The translations under genes and the position numbers were made by a program. The notes below the pieces were generated by a model. It was given only the letters and a program-made list of their open reading frames with translations. It ran no database searches and was not told the origin of the DNA. Source: Paracoccus sphaerophysae (GTDB taxonomy: Bacteria; Pseudomonadota; Alphaproteobacteria; Rhodobacterales; Rhodobacteraceae). From it: a stretch of DNA of 64,000 nt. Below are positions 9,064-18,264 of the stretch, one piece after another (the first letter of the stretch is position 1; each line of letters opens with the position of its first letter). Location of the stretch: positions 52,508 through 116,507 of the forward strand of contig NZ_JRKS01000003.1 in assembly GCF_000763805.1 (NCBI RefSeq), written 5' to 3'.

Positions 9064-10011
9064 ATGGCGACTCTGGAATTCTCGCTTTATCAGTATACGG
9101 TCGTCAACGGTGCCGTGACCGAGGTGTCCGGCCTGCAGACCCTGACTGTCGACGACAAGAACGGCGACGGACTGCTTACCCAGAAAGAGCTGGCGGCCTA
9201 TTTCCAGGAACAGGGCAACGGCCATCTTTGGGGGATCGGCGGAACCGATCCCGCCCGCCCCGCCACCTTTACCGTGGGCGACACCGGGAACCTCAAGGAC
9301 TTCACCCTGTTCACCACCCGCCTCTACGAGGTCGGGGACAAGGTCGACACCAGCGGGCTGGTGCAGAACTTCAAACCGTTCGATCCGCACGAGGCGGGCG
9401 TGCCCTGCTTTTCCGCCGCCACGCTGATCGAGACGGCACGCGGCCCCGTGGCCGCCGGCGACCTGGCGGTGGGCGACATGGTGCGCACCCGCGACGCCGG
9501 GCTGCAGCCGATCCGCTGGATCGGGCGTCGTGCGCTGGACACCGCCGCGCTGGAACGCGCGCCCCATCTGCGGCCGATCCGCATCCGGGCCGGCGCCTTG
9601 GGCGAGGGCTGCCCGGCGGCCGACCTGGTCGTGTCGCCGCAGCACCGCATCCTGGTCCGCTCGCGGATCGCCCAGCGCATGTTCGGCACGGACGAGGTGC
9701 TGGTCGCCGCCAAGCAACTGTGCCAGCTGGACGGAATCGACGTCGCGCAGGACCTGAGCGAAGTCGTCTACATCCATTTCCTGTTCGACGACCACCAGAT
9801 CGTGTTCTCGAACGGCGCCGAGACGGAATCACTGCTGGTCGGACCCGAGGCACTGAAATCCGTGGGCATCGCGGCCCGCGCCGAAATCCTGGCCCTGTTC
9901 CCGGAACTGGCCGACCATGCGGCCGTACCCGCCCGGACCGTGACCAGCGGCCGGCTGGCCCGCAAGCTGGCGGTGCGCCACCTGCAGAACCAACGGCCGC
10001 TGGTCAACTGA
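9064..10011 (+). CDS. Hint-domain (hedgehog/intein-like) protein with EF-hand loop
   Basis: A 315-residue protein in two parts. The N-terminal 110 residues are of unknown fold but contain a canonical EF-hand loop at residues 31-42, DKNGDGLLTQKE, suggesting calcium binding. From Cys115, VPCFSAATLIET begins a Hint_2-type domain, with SPQHRILVRS around His194 as the later conserved block. No C-terminal HN-Cys end is present, so protein splicing is not expected; N-terminal autoprocessing at Cys115 is possible. Such proteins are common in Rhodobacteraceae, often secreted with calcium-binding partners, but no signal peptide is visible and function is unknown. Divergent from fumC. Confidence 0.8.
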   Translation: MATLEFSLYQYTVVNGAVTEVSGLQTLTVDDKNGDGLLTQKELAAYFQEQGNGHLWGIGGTDPARPATFTVGDTGNLKDFTLFTTRLYEVGDKVDTSGLVQNFKPFDPHEAGVPCFSAATLIETARGPVAAGDLAVGDMVRTRDAGLQPIRWIGRRALDTAALERAPHLRPIRIRAGALGEGCPAADLVVSPQHRILVRSRIAQRMFGTDEVLVAAKQLCQLDGIDVAQDLSEVVYIHFLFDDHQIVFSNGAETESLLVGPEALKSVGIAARAEILALFPELADHAAVPARTVTSGRLARKLAVRHLQNQRPLVN

Positions 10012-10057
10012 CCGCGGCTCGTCCGTCGCGCGGGCACGGCGCGCGCCTGTCGGCGCG

Positions 10058-10615
10058 TCAGCCCGGGGCCTGGCGGAAGACATAAACCTGCGCCGGCGGC
10101 AGGTTCATCCAGATGCGGCGGCTGCGGGTATGGGTCAGGCCGAGATCGGCCCGCACCCGCGCCGACAGCGGCGGCTGGGTGCCATAGGTGATCTGCACGA
10201 AGGGCGCGCCCGGTTTCAGCATCCACAGCGCCGACCCGACGATGGCGTGCTGCATTTCATCGGACATTGGCAGGGTCGGCACGCCAGAGATCACCGCGTC
10301 CAGACCGCCCCGGCCGACATTCACCATGTCCTGCGCCGGGCGGTTATGCACCGTCGTGCCCGGGAACAGGCTGCGGAGCCGGTCGCAGAACGCGGCGTTC
10401 AGCTCGTACAGCTCGAGCCTCTCGGCCGCGAGGCCGCGATCGAGGATGGCGCGGGTGATGGTGCCCGTCCCTGCCCCGATCTCTGCGACCGCCTGCATGT
10501 CCGGGCGGACGATGCGTGCCATTTCGCGCGCCGCGGCGCTGGCGGTCGGCGCGATGGCGCGGATTTCCGTTGGGCGGCGGATGAGCTGGCCCAGAAACAG
10601 TGACAGATCCGACAT
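10058..10615 (-). CDS. pmtA: Class I SAM methyltransferase, probable phospholipid N-methyltransferase
   Basis: A 185-residue methyltransferase. The leading region RRPTEIRAIAPTASAAAREM precedes SAM motif I, VAEIGAGTGTITRAIL. Size, the IAPT...AREM preface and the motif SGVPTLPMSDEMQ resemble the Rhodobacter/Sinorhizobium PmtA type, which methylates phosphatidylethanolamine towards phosphatidylcholine. It also resembles the KsgA-like rRNA dimethylases from which this type derives, but is much shorter. Start ATG at 10615 (MSDLSLFLGQLI) follows a GAGGGGC site. The PmtA name is likely but not certain; a more general methyltransferase is the alternative. Confidence 0.72.
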   Translation of the reverse strand: MSDLSLFLGQLIRRPTEIRAIAPTASAAAREMARIVRPDMQAVAEIGAGTGTITRAILDRGLAAERLELYELNAAFCDRLRSLFPGTTVHNRPAQDMVNVGRGGLDAVISGVPTLPMSDEMQHAIVGSALWMLKPGAPFVQITYGTQPPLSARVRADLGLTHTRSRRIWMNLPPAQVYVFRQAPG

Positions 10616-10704
10616 CGCGCGCCCCTCGTGCAGCAGGTTTCCGGCCCTGCTAGGCGAGCGATGCAACGGCTTCGCGGCGGTTGGATGTCAGCGGCGCGAC
10701 AACC

Positions 10705-11169
10705 TCACTTGCGCCACTTGTCGAGGCTGACCACCTCGGCCCCGCCTTCCGGAGGGGCGGCGCGGTCATCGGCCCCGTCCGGGTCGTCGCCGTCCTCGTC
10801 CTCCTCGTCGTCGCTGTCCTGGGTTTCAAAGCGAAGGCCGAATTCGACCGACGGGTCCACGAAGGTGTGCACCGAATCGAACGGGATATACAGCGGCTCG
10901 GGCGAGTTGCCGAAGTTGAGGGTGATCGCAAAACCCTCATGCGTGACGGTGAGGTTCTCGAACCAGTGCTGGATGACGATGGTCATTTCCTCGGGGTAGC
11001 GTTCGCGCAGCCAGTCGGCGATTTCCACGCCTTCGTCGCGGGTGTCGAAGGTGATGAAGAAATGGTGCTCGCCCGGCAGCCCTTCCTCGGCGACGCCCTG
11101 CAGCACGTCGGCGATCAGGCCCTGCATCGCGCGATGCATCATCCCGCCATAATCAATTCCGCGTGCCAT
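10705..11169 (-). CDS. sspB: SspB-alpha, ClpXP proteolytic adaptor
   Basis: A 154-residue homologue of alphaproteobacterial SspB (stringent starvation protein B family). The folded N-terminal domain (through about residue 115) binds ssrA-like tags, and conserved text includes FITFDTRDEGVEIADWL and GFAITLNFGNSPE. A long acidic linker rich in Asp and Glu follows, then the C-terminal tail AEVVSLDKWRK, the short basic motif that docks on the ClpX N domain. It would deliver tagged substrates to ClpXP. Single gene, just downstream of the tandem tRNA-Asp genes on the same strand. Confidence 0.93.
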   Translation of the reverse strand: MARGIDYGGMMHRAMQGLIADVLQGVAEEGLPGEHHFFITFDTRDEGVEIADWLRERYPEEMTIVIQHWFENLTVTHEGFAITLNFGNSPEPLYIPFDSVHTFVDPSVEFGLRFETQDSDDEEDEDGDDPDGADDRAAPPEGGAEVVSLDKWRK

Positions 11170-11292
11170 CAGTCACACTCTCCTGAAGTAATCGAGGCCA
11201 GCATAGGGATGTGGGGACATTTGAAAAGGGCCGAGCGGGCCGCAGGCAGGCCGTCTGGGGCGCCGGAACGGGCGACGCTTCACAGGGGAAGA

Positions 11293-11369
11293 TGGCGCGG
11301 TTGACGGGGCTCGAACCCGCGACCCCCGGCGTGACAGGCCGGTACTCTAACCAACTGAGCTACAACCGC
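11293..11369 (-). tRNA. tRNA-Asp (GTC)
   Basis: A 77-base cloverleaf on the minus strand including an encoded CCA. The acceptor stem pairs GCGGTTG with CAACCGC, followed by discriminator G. The D arm is GCTCAGTTGGTTAGAGT, the T loop GTTCGAG, and the anticodon GTC (complement of 11333-11335) reads Asp codons. It is identical to the tRNA at 11399-11475, 29 bases away, and is the second gene of the pair. Confidence 0.97.
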
Positions 11370-11398
11370 GCACGGTCCCAATGGCGATGGTGTGGTGG

Positions 11399-11475
11399 TG
11401 GCGCGGTTGACGGGGCTCGAACCCGCGACCCCCGGCGTGACAGGCCGGTACTCTAACCAACTGAGCTACAACCGC
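11399..11475 (-). tRNA. tRNA-Asp (GTC), tandem copy
   Basis: Identical over 77 bases to the tRNA at 11293-11369, with the GTC anticodon complementary to 11439-11441 and an encoded CCA. It is the promoter-proximal copy of a two-gene tRNA unit transcribed leftwards. Confidence 0.97.
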
Positions 11476-11509
11476 CCAACCACACCCGGATCGCCTCCGG
11501 GGTGCGGGG

Positions 11510-11538
11510 GATTTACGCAGCGCGCCGGGCAAGGTCAA
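11510..11538 (-). promoter_or_regulatory. Sigma-70-type promoter for the tandem tRNA-Asp genes
   Basis: Read on the minus strand, TTGACC (11538-11533) is separated by exactly 17 bases from TAAATC (11515-11510). A start near 11503 would lie about 28 bases before the first tRNA. This is the clearest housekeeping promoter in the window. Confidence 0.75.
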
Positions 11539-11594
11539 GCGCCAAAGCGCCCCGTGCGCAAAAGACCTGGGCGTGACCACAGGTCCGAACGTGA

Positions 11595-11621
11595 AAAGGC
11601 CCCGCACGAGGCGGGGCCTTT
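11595..11621 (-). terminator. Rho-independent terminator after the nonapeptide-repeat PRC gene
   Basis: Ten-base GC-rich arms (AAGGCCCCGC and its complement) flank a five-base loop, followed on the minus strand by TTTT. It begins 24 bases past the stop of the gene at 11645-12838. Confidence 0.85.
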
Positions 11622-11644
11622 CGGAAGGTCAGGAACCAAGAGCC

Positions 11645-12838
11645 TTACTTGATGTAGGCCGGCAGGTTCTCGATCTGATCGGCCGGGGTGCCGACATAGG
11701 CCTCCAGGTCGCCCGCAGCGGTGCGCTGGAACGAGATCTGGTCAAGCGGATAGGCAACCTGGCGCTCGCCCATGTTCAGGAAACCGCCGACGGCGACGAT
11801 GGCGGTGTTGGTCGCCTTGTCGAACGCATCGATCTCGCCGATTTCCTTGAAGTCGTTGCCGTCGCGGGCAAAGACCTGCAGCCCGTCCAGGCCCTGGTCG
11901 GTCACCTCGGACGCGTTGACCACGGTGTAGCCTTCGCGGGTCGGAATGTCGGTCGCCATCACCGGCGCGACGGCAACCGCCGGAGCGGCCGCATCGGCGG
12001 CAGCCGGGGCAGCGGCATCGGCGCCGGTCACGTTGACCGCGGCTTCACCCTGCTGGACCTCAACATTGGCCTGGCCCGACTGCTGGACGTCGACCTGCGG
12101 CGCGGGCGCCTCGGCGACGTTGACCTTTGCATCACCCGCCTGTTCCACCGCAACGGCGGCCTGGTTCTGGCGGATCTCGACCTGGGCTTCCTGTGCCTTG
12201 GTAACCTGCACCTCCGCCTGCGCGTCGGTCACGTTGACCTTGGCTTCGGCCGCTTCTACGACGACCTTGGGCTCGGGTTGAACGAAGGACACCACCGGCT
12301 CGGGCACGTCCACGGTGACGACCGGCTTGGCTTCGCCAACGGTCACTTCCGGATCGGGCAGCGCAACCGACACGACCGGCTGCGGGATGTTGACCGAGAC
12401 GGTCGGCTCGGCCTGGGTCACGGTGATCTTGGGCGCGCACTGCTCGACGTTCACCTCAGGCGGGGCCTGGGTGACGGTCACGGTCGGCTCGGGCTGTTCG
12501 ACGGTCACCTGCGGCGCCGGCTGGTTCACGTGAACCTCGGGCGTGGGGATCTCGACGTTGACAGTCGGCTCGGCCTGTTCGACGACGACCTGGCCACCGC
12601 CGGGAACCGCCACGGCGCCAGCGGCCGGAGCGGTTGTTTCGACCGTGGCGGACGTGCCGGCATCGGTGGCGGCGGCATCCGCAGCGGTGGCAGCCGAACC
12701 GGCCGCCTGTGCGGCCGAGTCAGCGGCGGCCGCTGCGGGGTCGGTGGCGGCCGTCGCGTCGGTCGCCGCCTGGGCAAACGCGCCCGAAGCCACGAACGAC
12801 AGGGCTGCAGCCGTGCCAAGAAGTTGCTTGATCAGCAT
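11645..12838 (-). CDS. Secreted nonapeptide-repeat protein with C-terminal PRC-barrel-like domain
   Basis: A 397-residue exported protein not matching a named family over most of its length. Residues 1-22 are a Sec signal peptide (cleavage after GAFA). An Ala-rich linker follows to about residue 80. Residues 82-274 are about 21 tandem units of nine residues, consensus P-x-V-x-V-x-Q-x-E; the first 16 are exactly nine long, and a lone cysteine lies at 134. The C-terminal 110 residues (from GYTVVNASEVT to the end) look like a PRC-barrel module with VFARDGNDFKEIGEI and AIVAVGGFL blocks. It is a tandem neighbour of a second PRC protein at 13004-13825. The ATG at 12838 follows AAAGGA. Probably periplasmic or envelope-associated; function unknown. 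Confidence 0.82.
   Translation of the reverse strand: MLIKQLLGTAAALSFVASGAFAQAATDATAATDPAAAAADSAAQAAGSAATAADAAATDAGTSATVETTAPAAGAVAVPGGGQVVVEQAEPTVNVEIPTPEVHVNQPAPQVTVEQPEPTVTVTQAPPEVNVEQCAPKITVTQAEPTVSVNIPQPVVSVALPDPEVTVGEAKPVVTVDVPEPVVSFVQPEPKVVVEAAEAKVNVTDAQAEVQVTKAQEAQVEIRQNQAAVAVEQAGDAKVNVAEAPAPQVDVQQSGQANVEVQQGEAAVNVTGADAAAPAAADAAAPAVAVAPVMATDIPTREGYTVVNASEVTDQGLDGLQVFARDGNDFKEIGEIDAFDKATNTAIVAVGGFLNMGERQVAYPLDQISFQRTAAGDLEAYVGTPADQIENLPAYIK
12017..12595 (-). repeat. Coding nonapeptide repeat array (27-bp period)
   Basis: This segment encodes the consecutive P-x-V-x-V-x-x-x-x units of the PRC protein gene at 11645-12838. Representative units are PTVNVEIPT, PQVTVEQPE, PEVNVEQCA, PVVTVDVPE and AKVNVTDAQ. 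The period is strict at the protein level for 16 units, then drifts to units of 10-11 residues and back to 9. The DNA units are diverged, so this is an old protein repeat rather than a recent DNA expansion. Confidence 0.85.
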
Positions 12839-12936
12839 GGGGATCGTCCTTTCGGATTTTTTTGGTGTGCCCGCCGGTGTCTCAGGCATCGGGATCACAA
12901 CCATCTGATCGCGCGCAGGTTCCACGACCATGAAGA

Positions 12937-12958
12937 AAGGGCGCCCGAAGGCGCCCTT
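12937..12958 (-). terminator. Terminator hairpin after the second PRC-barrel gene
   Basis: Nine-base arms (AAGGGCGCC and GGCGCCCTT) enclose a TTCG tetraloop on the minus strand, followed by TCTTC. It separates the two tandem PRC-barrel genes, so they are probably independent transcripts. Confidence 0.75.
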
Positions 12959-13003
12959 GATGTTTGTTAGGTCGGGCGGACCCGCCGCAGCGGGCCGACC
13001 CGC

Positions 13004-13825
13004 TTACTTCAGGACGGTCGTCGCGTCGAAGTCGGGCAGAGCCTGCAGCTCTTCCTTGGTGAAGTTCGTCGCAAAGAACGCGTCGTCGCCCACGGTCACG
13101 AAGTGCAGGACGTCCTTGCCCAGCAGGACGCGCTTGGCCCCCAGACCCAGGAAACCGCCGATGTCGGCGATGTAGCCCAGGACGTTGCCTTCCGGGTCGA
13201 CCACGATGTCGTCGACCTTGGCGATGTCGGTCCATTCCGCCGGACGCTCGGTCAGCGTGGTGCTTTCCCAGGCGGTCGAGGACGGCTGGTTGGTGGTCCA
13301 GATGCGACGGTTCATGATGTAGGAACCGAGCATCCCGGGATTGTCGGCAGACATCACCGGAGCGTTGACGTCCGGGGCAACGACAGCGGCATCGGCCGGC
13401 GCGGCCGTGGTGGTCGCAACCGTGCCATCGGCCGGCACCGTGGTCGTGGTCGTCGCCGGGGCGGTGGTGGTTTCGGTGGTGGTGGTCTCGGCCGTGGCCG
13501 GCACCGTCTCGGTCGTGGTCGTGGTTGTGGCGGTGCCCGCGGTGGCCGCGTCGTCTGCCTTGTCCTCGGCCTTGTCGGTGGCGTCCTCGGCCTTGTCGGC
13601 CATGTCTTCGGTGACGTCGGCGGTCGAGGTCGTCATCGCCTCGTCAACCTTGTTCCCCGCCTGATCGACGACGTTTTCGGCCTTGTCGGCAGCATCCTCG
13701 ACCTTGTCGCCAGCGGCGGCGGCCGGGTTGACAACGGTGGTGTCGGTTGTGGTGGTCGCGGTCTGCGCCATCGCAAAGCCGGTCAGGGCCAGAGACGAGG
13801 TAGCGGCAAGAAGCAGAGCTTTCAT
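13004..13825 (-). CDS. Secreted PRC-barrel domain protein
   Basis: A 273-residue exported protein. Residues 1-20 form a signal peptide (MKALLLAATSSLALTGFAMA). A charged helical stretch with repeating ADKAED-like units is followed by a Thr/Pro/Ala-rich linker. The C-terminal 100 residues form a PRC-barrel, with DIAKVDDIVVDPEGNVLGYI and GGFLGLGAKRVLLGKDVLHF. PRC-barrels are beta-barrel modules found in photosynthetic reaction centre H subunits, RimM and many envelope proteins; the ligand is unknown here. It shares the signal-linker-PRC layout of its neighbour at 11645-12838, suggesting duplication. The ATG at 13825 follows AAGGA. Confidence 0.88.
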   Translation of the reverse strand: MKALLLAATSSLALTGFAMAQTATTTTDTTVVNPAAAAGDKVEDAADKAENVVDQAGNKVDEAMTTSTADVTEDMADKAEDATDKAEDKADDAATAGTATTTTTTETVPATAETTTTETTTAPATTTTTVPADGTVATTTAAPADAAVVAPDVNAPVMSADNPGMLGSYIMNRRIWTTNQPSSTAWESTTLTERPAEWTDIAKVDDIVVDPEGNVLGYIADIGGFLGLGAKRVLLGKDVLHFVTVGDDAFFATNFTKEELQALPDFDATTVLK

Positions 13826-13966
13826 CGGACATTCCTTCGTTGATCGTTGGCAGGGCCGGTTGTCCCGTCCCTGCATCCACCGTTCAACGCCACCGGCCGC
13901 CAAGCCGTTCCCGCCGTTCACGCATCCGCGATCCGGGCCGGGAACGGGGGCGCAGAACCTGCGCCG

Positions 13967-15058
13967 TCATCCCGCCGGCAGGCTGATCCGCCCGCCGCCC
14001 ACCGCGCCCGGCGCGCCGGTGGTGCCCGGCCCCGAGGTCGGCAGGCCGCGCAGCACCCGGGCCGCCAGCCAGGCGAAAGCCTGCGCCTCGATCATGTCGC
14101 CGTCCAGGCCAAGATCGTCGACCGCCCGGACCGGCACGCCGCAACGCGCGGCCAGCGCCGCCATCATTGCGCCGTTATGCCGCCCCCCGCCGCAGACCAG
14201 CATCGCCGCCGGCCGGGTGGGCAGCAGCTTCAGCCCCGCGCCGACCGCCGCGGCCGCCGCATGGGTCAGGGTCGCCGCGGCATCGGCATCGTCCATCTGC
14301 GCCACGGCGGGCCCCAGCATGGCAAAGCTGTCCCGGTCCAGCGACTTGGGCGCCGGGCGGGCGAAATAGGGGTGGCGCAGGACCGCCGCGATGACGCCCT
14401 CGCGCACCTGCCCAGCCGCGGCCAGCCGGCCGCCCTCGTCGCGCGCCAGCCCCCGCCGCGCCCGCATCATGTCATTCAGCGGCGCGTTCGCCGGGCCGGT
14501 GTCGAAGGCCACGCAGGCCCCGACCGGATCGGCGCGGCGCGGATCGCACCAGGTCAGGTTGCCGACGCCGCCGAGGTTGAGAAACACCACCGGCGCGGCC
14601 TCCAGCCGCCCCTGGGACACCGCCCAGCGCGACAGCGCGTGATGAAAGAACGGCGCCAGCGGCGCCCCCTCGCCGCCCTGGCGCACATCCTCGGTGCGGA
14701 AATCCCAGACCACCGGGCGCCCGGTCCTGCGGGCGAGCTGCCATCCCGGCCCGGCCTGATGCGTGCCGCGCCCGCCCGGATCATGCGCCAGCGTCTGCCC
14801 GTGATAGCCGATCGCCGCGGCCTCGGGGAAATCCGCCGCCAGCGCCGCATGCGCGTCGACCGACAACGCCGCCGCCGCGGCCACGCCGGGCTCGCCCGGC
14901 CACCGGCCCAGCGCCGCGTGCAGGACGTCCGCCTCGGCCGCGGCATAGGGGCGAAACCCGCTGCGGCCAAAGCCGAAGATCGTCTCGCCGTCGGTGTCCA
15001 GCAGCGCCGCATCGACGCCGTCCAGCGAGGTGCCCGACATCATCCCCAACACCTGCAT
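13967..15058 (-). CDS. anmK: Anhydro-N-acetylmuramic acid kinase
   Basis: Phosphorylates 1,6-anhydro-MurNAc to MurNAc-6-phosphate during peptidoglycan recycling, in the cytoplasm. The 363-residue protein starts [19 protein letters not shown], the hallmark AnmK N terminus, and has later blocks [25 protein letters not shown] and VCGGGRHNG. An in-frame ATG ten codons upstream (15088) also has a GAGGG site and cannot be excluded. It is divergent from tyrS, a neighbourhood common in alphaproteobacteria. Confidence 0.95.
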   Translation of the reverse strand: MQVLGMMSGTSLDGVDAALLDTDGETIFGFGRSGFRPYAAAEADVLHAALGRWPGEPGVAAAAALSVDAHAALAADFPEAAAIGYHGQTLAHDPGGRGTHQAGPGWQLARRTGRPVVWDFRTEDVRQGGEGAPLAPFFHHALSRWAVSQGRLEAAPVVFLNLGGVGNLTWCDPRRADPVGACVAFDTGPANAPLNDMMRARRGLARDEGGRLAAAGQVREGVIAAVLRHPYFARPAPKSLDRDSFAMLGPAVAQMDDADAAATLTHAAAAAVGAGLKLLPTRPAAMLVCGGGRHNGAMMAALAARCGVPVRAVDDLGLDGDMIEAQAFAWLAARVLRGLPTSGPGTTGAPGAVGGGRISLPAG

Positions 15059-15154
15059 CCGGCCTTTCGGCCAACCGGCGCGCTGCATCGAAACCCTCGC
15101 TTTTCCTTGGCTTGCCGGGCCTGTATAGGCGGGCGGGAGCAAAGGAAAAAGCCG

Positions 15155-16399
15155 ATGACCTACCGCCCGAAATCCGAGTTCCTGACCGTGATGATCCAGC
15201 GCGGCTACCTGGCCGACTGCACCGACCTGCAGGCGCTGGACGAGGCGCTGACCCTCGGGCCGGTGACGGCGTATATCGGCTATGACGCGACGGCGGCCTC
15301 GCTGCATGTGGGCCACCTGCTGAACATCATGATGCTGCGCTGGTTCCAGAAGACCGGGAACCGGCCGATCACGCTGATGGGCGGCGGCACGACCAAGGTC
15401 GGCGACCCGTCCTTCCGGTCTGAGGAACGCCCGCTGCTGGACGCGGCCGCGATCCAGTCGAACATCGACGGGATGGGGCAGGTGTTCGCCCGCTATCTCG
15501 ATTACGGCCCGGACGGCGCCCGGATGCTGAACAACGCCGAGTGGCTGGACCAGCTGAACTACCTCGACTTCCTGCGCGACATCGGGCGGCATTTCTCGGT
15601 CAACCGGATGCTGTCCTTTGAAAGCGTCAAGTCGCGGCTGGACCGGGAACAGTCGCTGAGCTTCCTCGAATTCAACTACATGATCCTGCAGGCCTATGAT
15701 TTCCTTGAACTCTACCGCCGCTATGATTGCCGGCTGCAGATGGGCGGATCGGACCAGTGGGGCAACATCGTCAACGGGATCGACCTGACCCGCCGGGTGC
15801 TGGACCGCGAGATCTGGGGCCTGACCTCGCCGCTGCTGACCACCTCGGACGGGCGCAAGATGGGCAAGTCGGCGGGCGGCGCGGTGTGGCTGAACGGGGC
15901 GATGCTGTCGCCGTATGAGTTCTGGCAGTTCTGGCGCAACACCACCGACGCCGACGTGGGGCGGTTCCTCAAGCTGTACACCGAGCTGCCGGTCGAGGAG
16001 TGCGACCGGCTGGGCGCGCTGTCGGGGTCCGAGATCAACGCCGCCAAGGTGATCCTCGCCAACGAGGTCACCACCCTGCTGCACGGCGCCGAGGCGGCGG
16101 CTTCGGCCGAGGCGACGGCGCGCGAGGTCTTCGAGCAGGGCGGCGGCGGCGGCGATCTGGAAATCGTCACCCTGCCCGCCGCGGTGCTGTCCGAGGGGCT
16201 GACCGTCCAGCAGATGCTGGTGCAGGCCGGGCTCGTCGGATCGGGGAAAGAGGCAAAGCGCCTGATCGCCGAGGGCGGGTTGCGGCTGGACAACGCGCCG
16301 GTGGACGACCCGCAGCTGACCGTGACGGCCGACACCGTCGGCGACGGCATCAAGGTCAGCATCGGCAAGAAGAAGCACCGGATGCTGCGCCCGGCATGA
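15155..16399 (+). CDS. tyrS: Tyrosyl-tRNA synthetase
   Basis: Charges tRNA-Tyr. The 414-residue class I synthetase has the HIGH-type motif LHVGHL, the KMSKS-type motif GRKMGKS, and a C-terminal S4 RNA-binding domain ([20 protein letters not shown]). The tyrosine-pocket block [10 protein letters not shown] is intact. It begins [17 protein letters not shown] after AAAGGAA. Its stop overlaps the start of the downstream sugar kinase gene (ATGA), so the two are translationally coupled. Confidence 0.97.
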   Translation: MTYRPKSEFLTVMIQRGYLADCTDLQALDEALTLGPVTAYIGYDATAASLHVGHLLNIMMLRWFQKTGNRPITLMGGGTTKVGDPSFRSEERPLLDAAAIQSNIDGMGQVFARYLDYGPDGARMLNNAEWLDQLNYLDFLRDIGRHFSVNRMLSFESVKSRLDREQSLSFLEFNYMILQAYDFLELYRRYDCRLQMGGSDQWGNIVNGIDLTRRVLDREIWGLTSPLLTTSDGRKMGKSAGGAVWLNGAMLSPYEFWQFWRNTTDADVGRFLKLYTELPVEECDRLGALSGSEINAAKVILANEVTTLLHGAEAAASAEATAREVFEQGGGGGDLEIVTLPAAVLSEGLTVQQMLVQAGLVGSGKEAKRLIAEGGLRLDNAPVDDPQLTVTADTVGDGIKVSIGKKKHRMLRPA

Positions 16400-17280
16400 C
16401 CGACCTGCCCGTACTTTGCATCGGCGCGGTGCTGTGGGACGTGATCGGCCGCAGCCCGTCGCCGATGACGCCGGGCGCCGACCTGCCCGGCCGCATCCGC
16501 CACCTGCCGGGCGGCGTGGCGCTGAACGTGGCGATGGCGCTGGTCGCCCGCGGGCAGGACGCGGCGGTGCTGGGGGCGGTCGGCTCGGACCCCGAAGGCG
16601 ACGCGCTGCTGATCGCGGTGCGGGCGATGGGGGTCGGGACCGACTGGGTGCACCGCGACCCGCGCCTGCCCACCGACGTCTACATGGCGATCGAGGATTG
16701 CGACGGGCTGATCGCCGCCATCGCCGATGCCCACACGCTGGAAACCGCCGGGGAAACCGTGCTGGCGCCTTTGCGCGACGGCCGGCTCGCCTCGGCCCGG
16801 GCGCCGTGGCCGGGGACCATCGTCGTCGACGGCAACCTGACCTCTGCCCAGCTGACCGCCATCGCCACCGATCCGGCGCTGGCCCAGGCCGACCTGCGCG
16901 TGGCGCCGGCCAGCCCCGGCAAGGCGGAACGTCTGGCGCCGCTGATCGGGCTCGATCACGTGACGCTGTATCTGAACCGCGCCGAGGCGGAAACGCTGGC
17001 CGGCCATCCCTGCGCCGGCGCGGCCGAAGCTGCCGCCGCCGTCGTGGCGCGGGGCGCCGCCCGGGTGCTGGTCACCGACGGCGCCCGCCCGGCCGCCTGC
17101 GCCACCCGCGGCGGCGAGGTGCTGACCCGCCAGCCGCCCGCGGTCACCATCGCCCGCGTGACGGGGGCCGGCGACTGCTTCCTGTCCGCGCATCTGGTGG
17201 CGGAAAGCGCCGGTCTCGACCGCGCCACGGCGCTGGATGCGGCCGTAGCCGCGGCCGCGCAACACGTCTCGGGCGCCTGA
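16396..17280 (+). CDS. psuK: PfkB-family kinase, probable pseudouridine kinase
   Basis: A 294-residue ribokinase-family enzyme. The N-terminal signature region is [20 protein letters not shown], and the C-terminal PfkB motif is [16 protein letters not shown] with the catalytic Asp. The adjacent psuG gene encodes pseudouridine-5'-phosphate glycosidase, so this kinase most likely phosphorylates pseudouridine for that enzyme. It overlaps the tyrS stop by four bases and lies 57 bases before psuG. Another nucleoside or sugar kinase is possible on sequence alone. Confidence 0.88.
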   Translation: MTDLPVLCIGAVLWDVIGRSPSPMTPGADLPGRIRHLPGGVALNVAMALVARGQDAAVLGAVGSDPEGDALLIAVRAMGVGTDWVHRDPRLPTDVYMAIEDCDGLIAAIADAHTLETAGETVLAPLRDGRLASARAPWPGTIVVDGNLTSAQLTAIATDPALAQADLRVAPASPGKAERLAPLIGLDHVTLYLNRAEAETLAGHPCAGAAEAAAAVVARGAARVLVTDGARPAACATRGGEVLTRQPPAVTIARVTGAGDCFLSAHLVAESAGLDRATALDAAVAAAAQHVSGA

Positions 17281-17337
17281 CGCCTTCGCTGTATCCCCCG
17301 TGTCCGGGGCACCTGCCCCGCCTGAAAGGACGCCGCC

Positions 17338-18246
17338 ATGACCGACCTTCCGCTCAGCTTCACCCCCGAGGTCCGCGCCGCGCTGGACGCCGGCCGCCCC
17401 GTGGTGGCGCTGGAATCCACGATCATCACCCACGGCATGCCCTATCCGCAGAACCTGACCATGGCGCGCGACGTGGAGGCCGCGATCCGCGACAACGGCG
17501 CGACGCCCGCGACCATCGCGCTGATCGACGGCCACATCCGGATCGGGCTGGACGATGCCGCGCTGGAACGCCTGGCGCAGGCCCGCGAGGTCATGAAGGT
17601 CAGCCGCGCCGATCTGGCCGTCTGCCTGACGACCGGCCGAAACGGCGCCACCACGGTCGCGGCGACGATGATCTGCGCGGCGCTGGCCGGCATCCGGGTC
17701 TTTGCGACCGGCGGCATCGGCGGCGTGCATCGGGGCGTCGAACGCTCGATGGACGTGTCGGCCGACCTGTATGAGCTGGCGGCGACGCCGGTGACGGTGG
17801 TGTCGGCGGGGGCCAAGGCGATCCTCGACATCCCGCGCACCGTCGAGTTGCTGGAAACGCTGGGGGTTCCAGTCATCGCCGTGGGCCAGGACGCCATCCC
17901 GGCCTTCTGGTCGCGCGATTCGGGCCTGCCCGCCCCGCTGCGGCTGGACGATCCGGCCCAGATCGCGGCCGCGGCCCGGATGCGCCGGACGCTCGGCCTG
18001 CCGGGCGGACAGCTGGTGGTGAACCCGATCCCGGCCGAGGCCGAGATCCCCCGCAGCGAGATGATCCCCGTCGTCGATGCCGCGCTGGCCGAGGCCGAGG
18101 CGCAGGGCATCGCCGCCAAGGAGGTCACGCCCTTCCTGCTGGACCGCATCTTCGAACTGACCGAGGGACGCTCGCTGGACGCCAACATCGCGCTGGTGCT
18201 GGCCAATGCCCGGCTCGCGGCGCGGATCGCGGCGGCGGACGCCTGA
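17338..18246 (+). CDS. psuG: Pseudouridine-5'-phosphate glycosidase
   Basis: Cleaves pseudouridine 5'-phosphate to uracil and ribose 5-phosphate. The 302-residue protein has the characteristic blocks VALESTIITHGMPYPQNL, TTGRNGATTVAATM, FATGGIGGVHRGVE and SAGAKAILDIPRT, which hold the catalytic lysine and metal site. It follows psuK and completes a two-step pseudouridine salvage pathway. It converges with the patatin gene, with only 18 bases between stops and no clear terminator. Confidence 0.96.
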   Translation: MTDLPLSFTPEVRAALDAGRPVVALESTIITHGMPYPQNLTMARDVEAAIRDNGATPATIALIDGHIRIGLDDAALERLAQAREVMKVSRADLAVCLTTGRNGATTVAATMICAALAGIRVFATGGIGGVHRGVERSMDVSADLYELAATPVTVVSAGAKAILDIPRTVELLETLGVPVIAVGQDAIPAFWSRDSGLPAPLRLDDPAQIAAAARMRRTLGLPGGQLVVNPIPAEAEIPRSEMIPVVDAALAEAEAQGIAAKEVTPFLLDRIFELTEGRSLDANIALVLANARLAARIAAADA

Positions 18247-18264
18247 CCGGCCCCGCCGCGCCGA

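Noticed and set aside
11211..11652. Short plus- and minus-strand frames over the tRNA-Asp pair, some with sequences like LTGLEPATPGV
   Set aside because: These are translations of tRNA genes and their flanks, a well-known false annotation.
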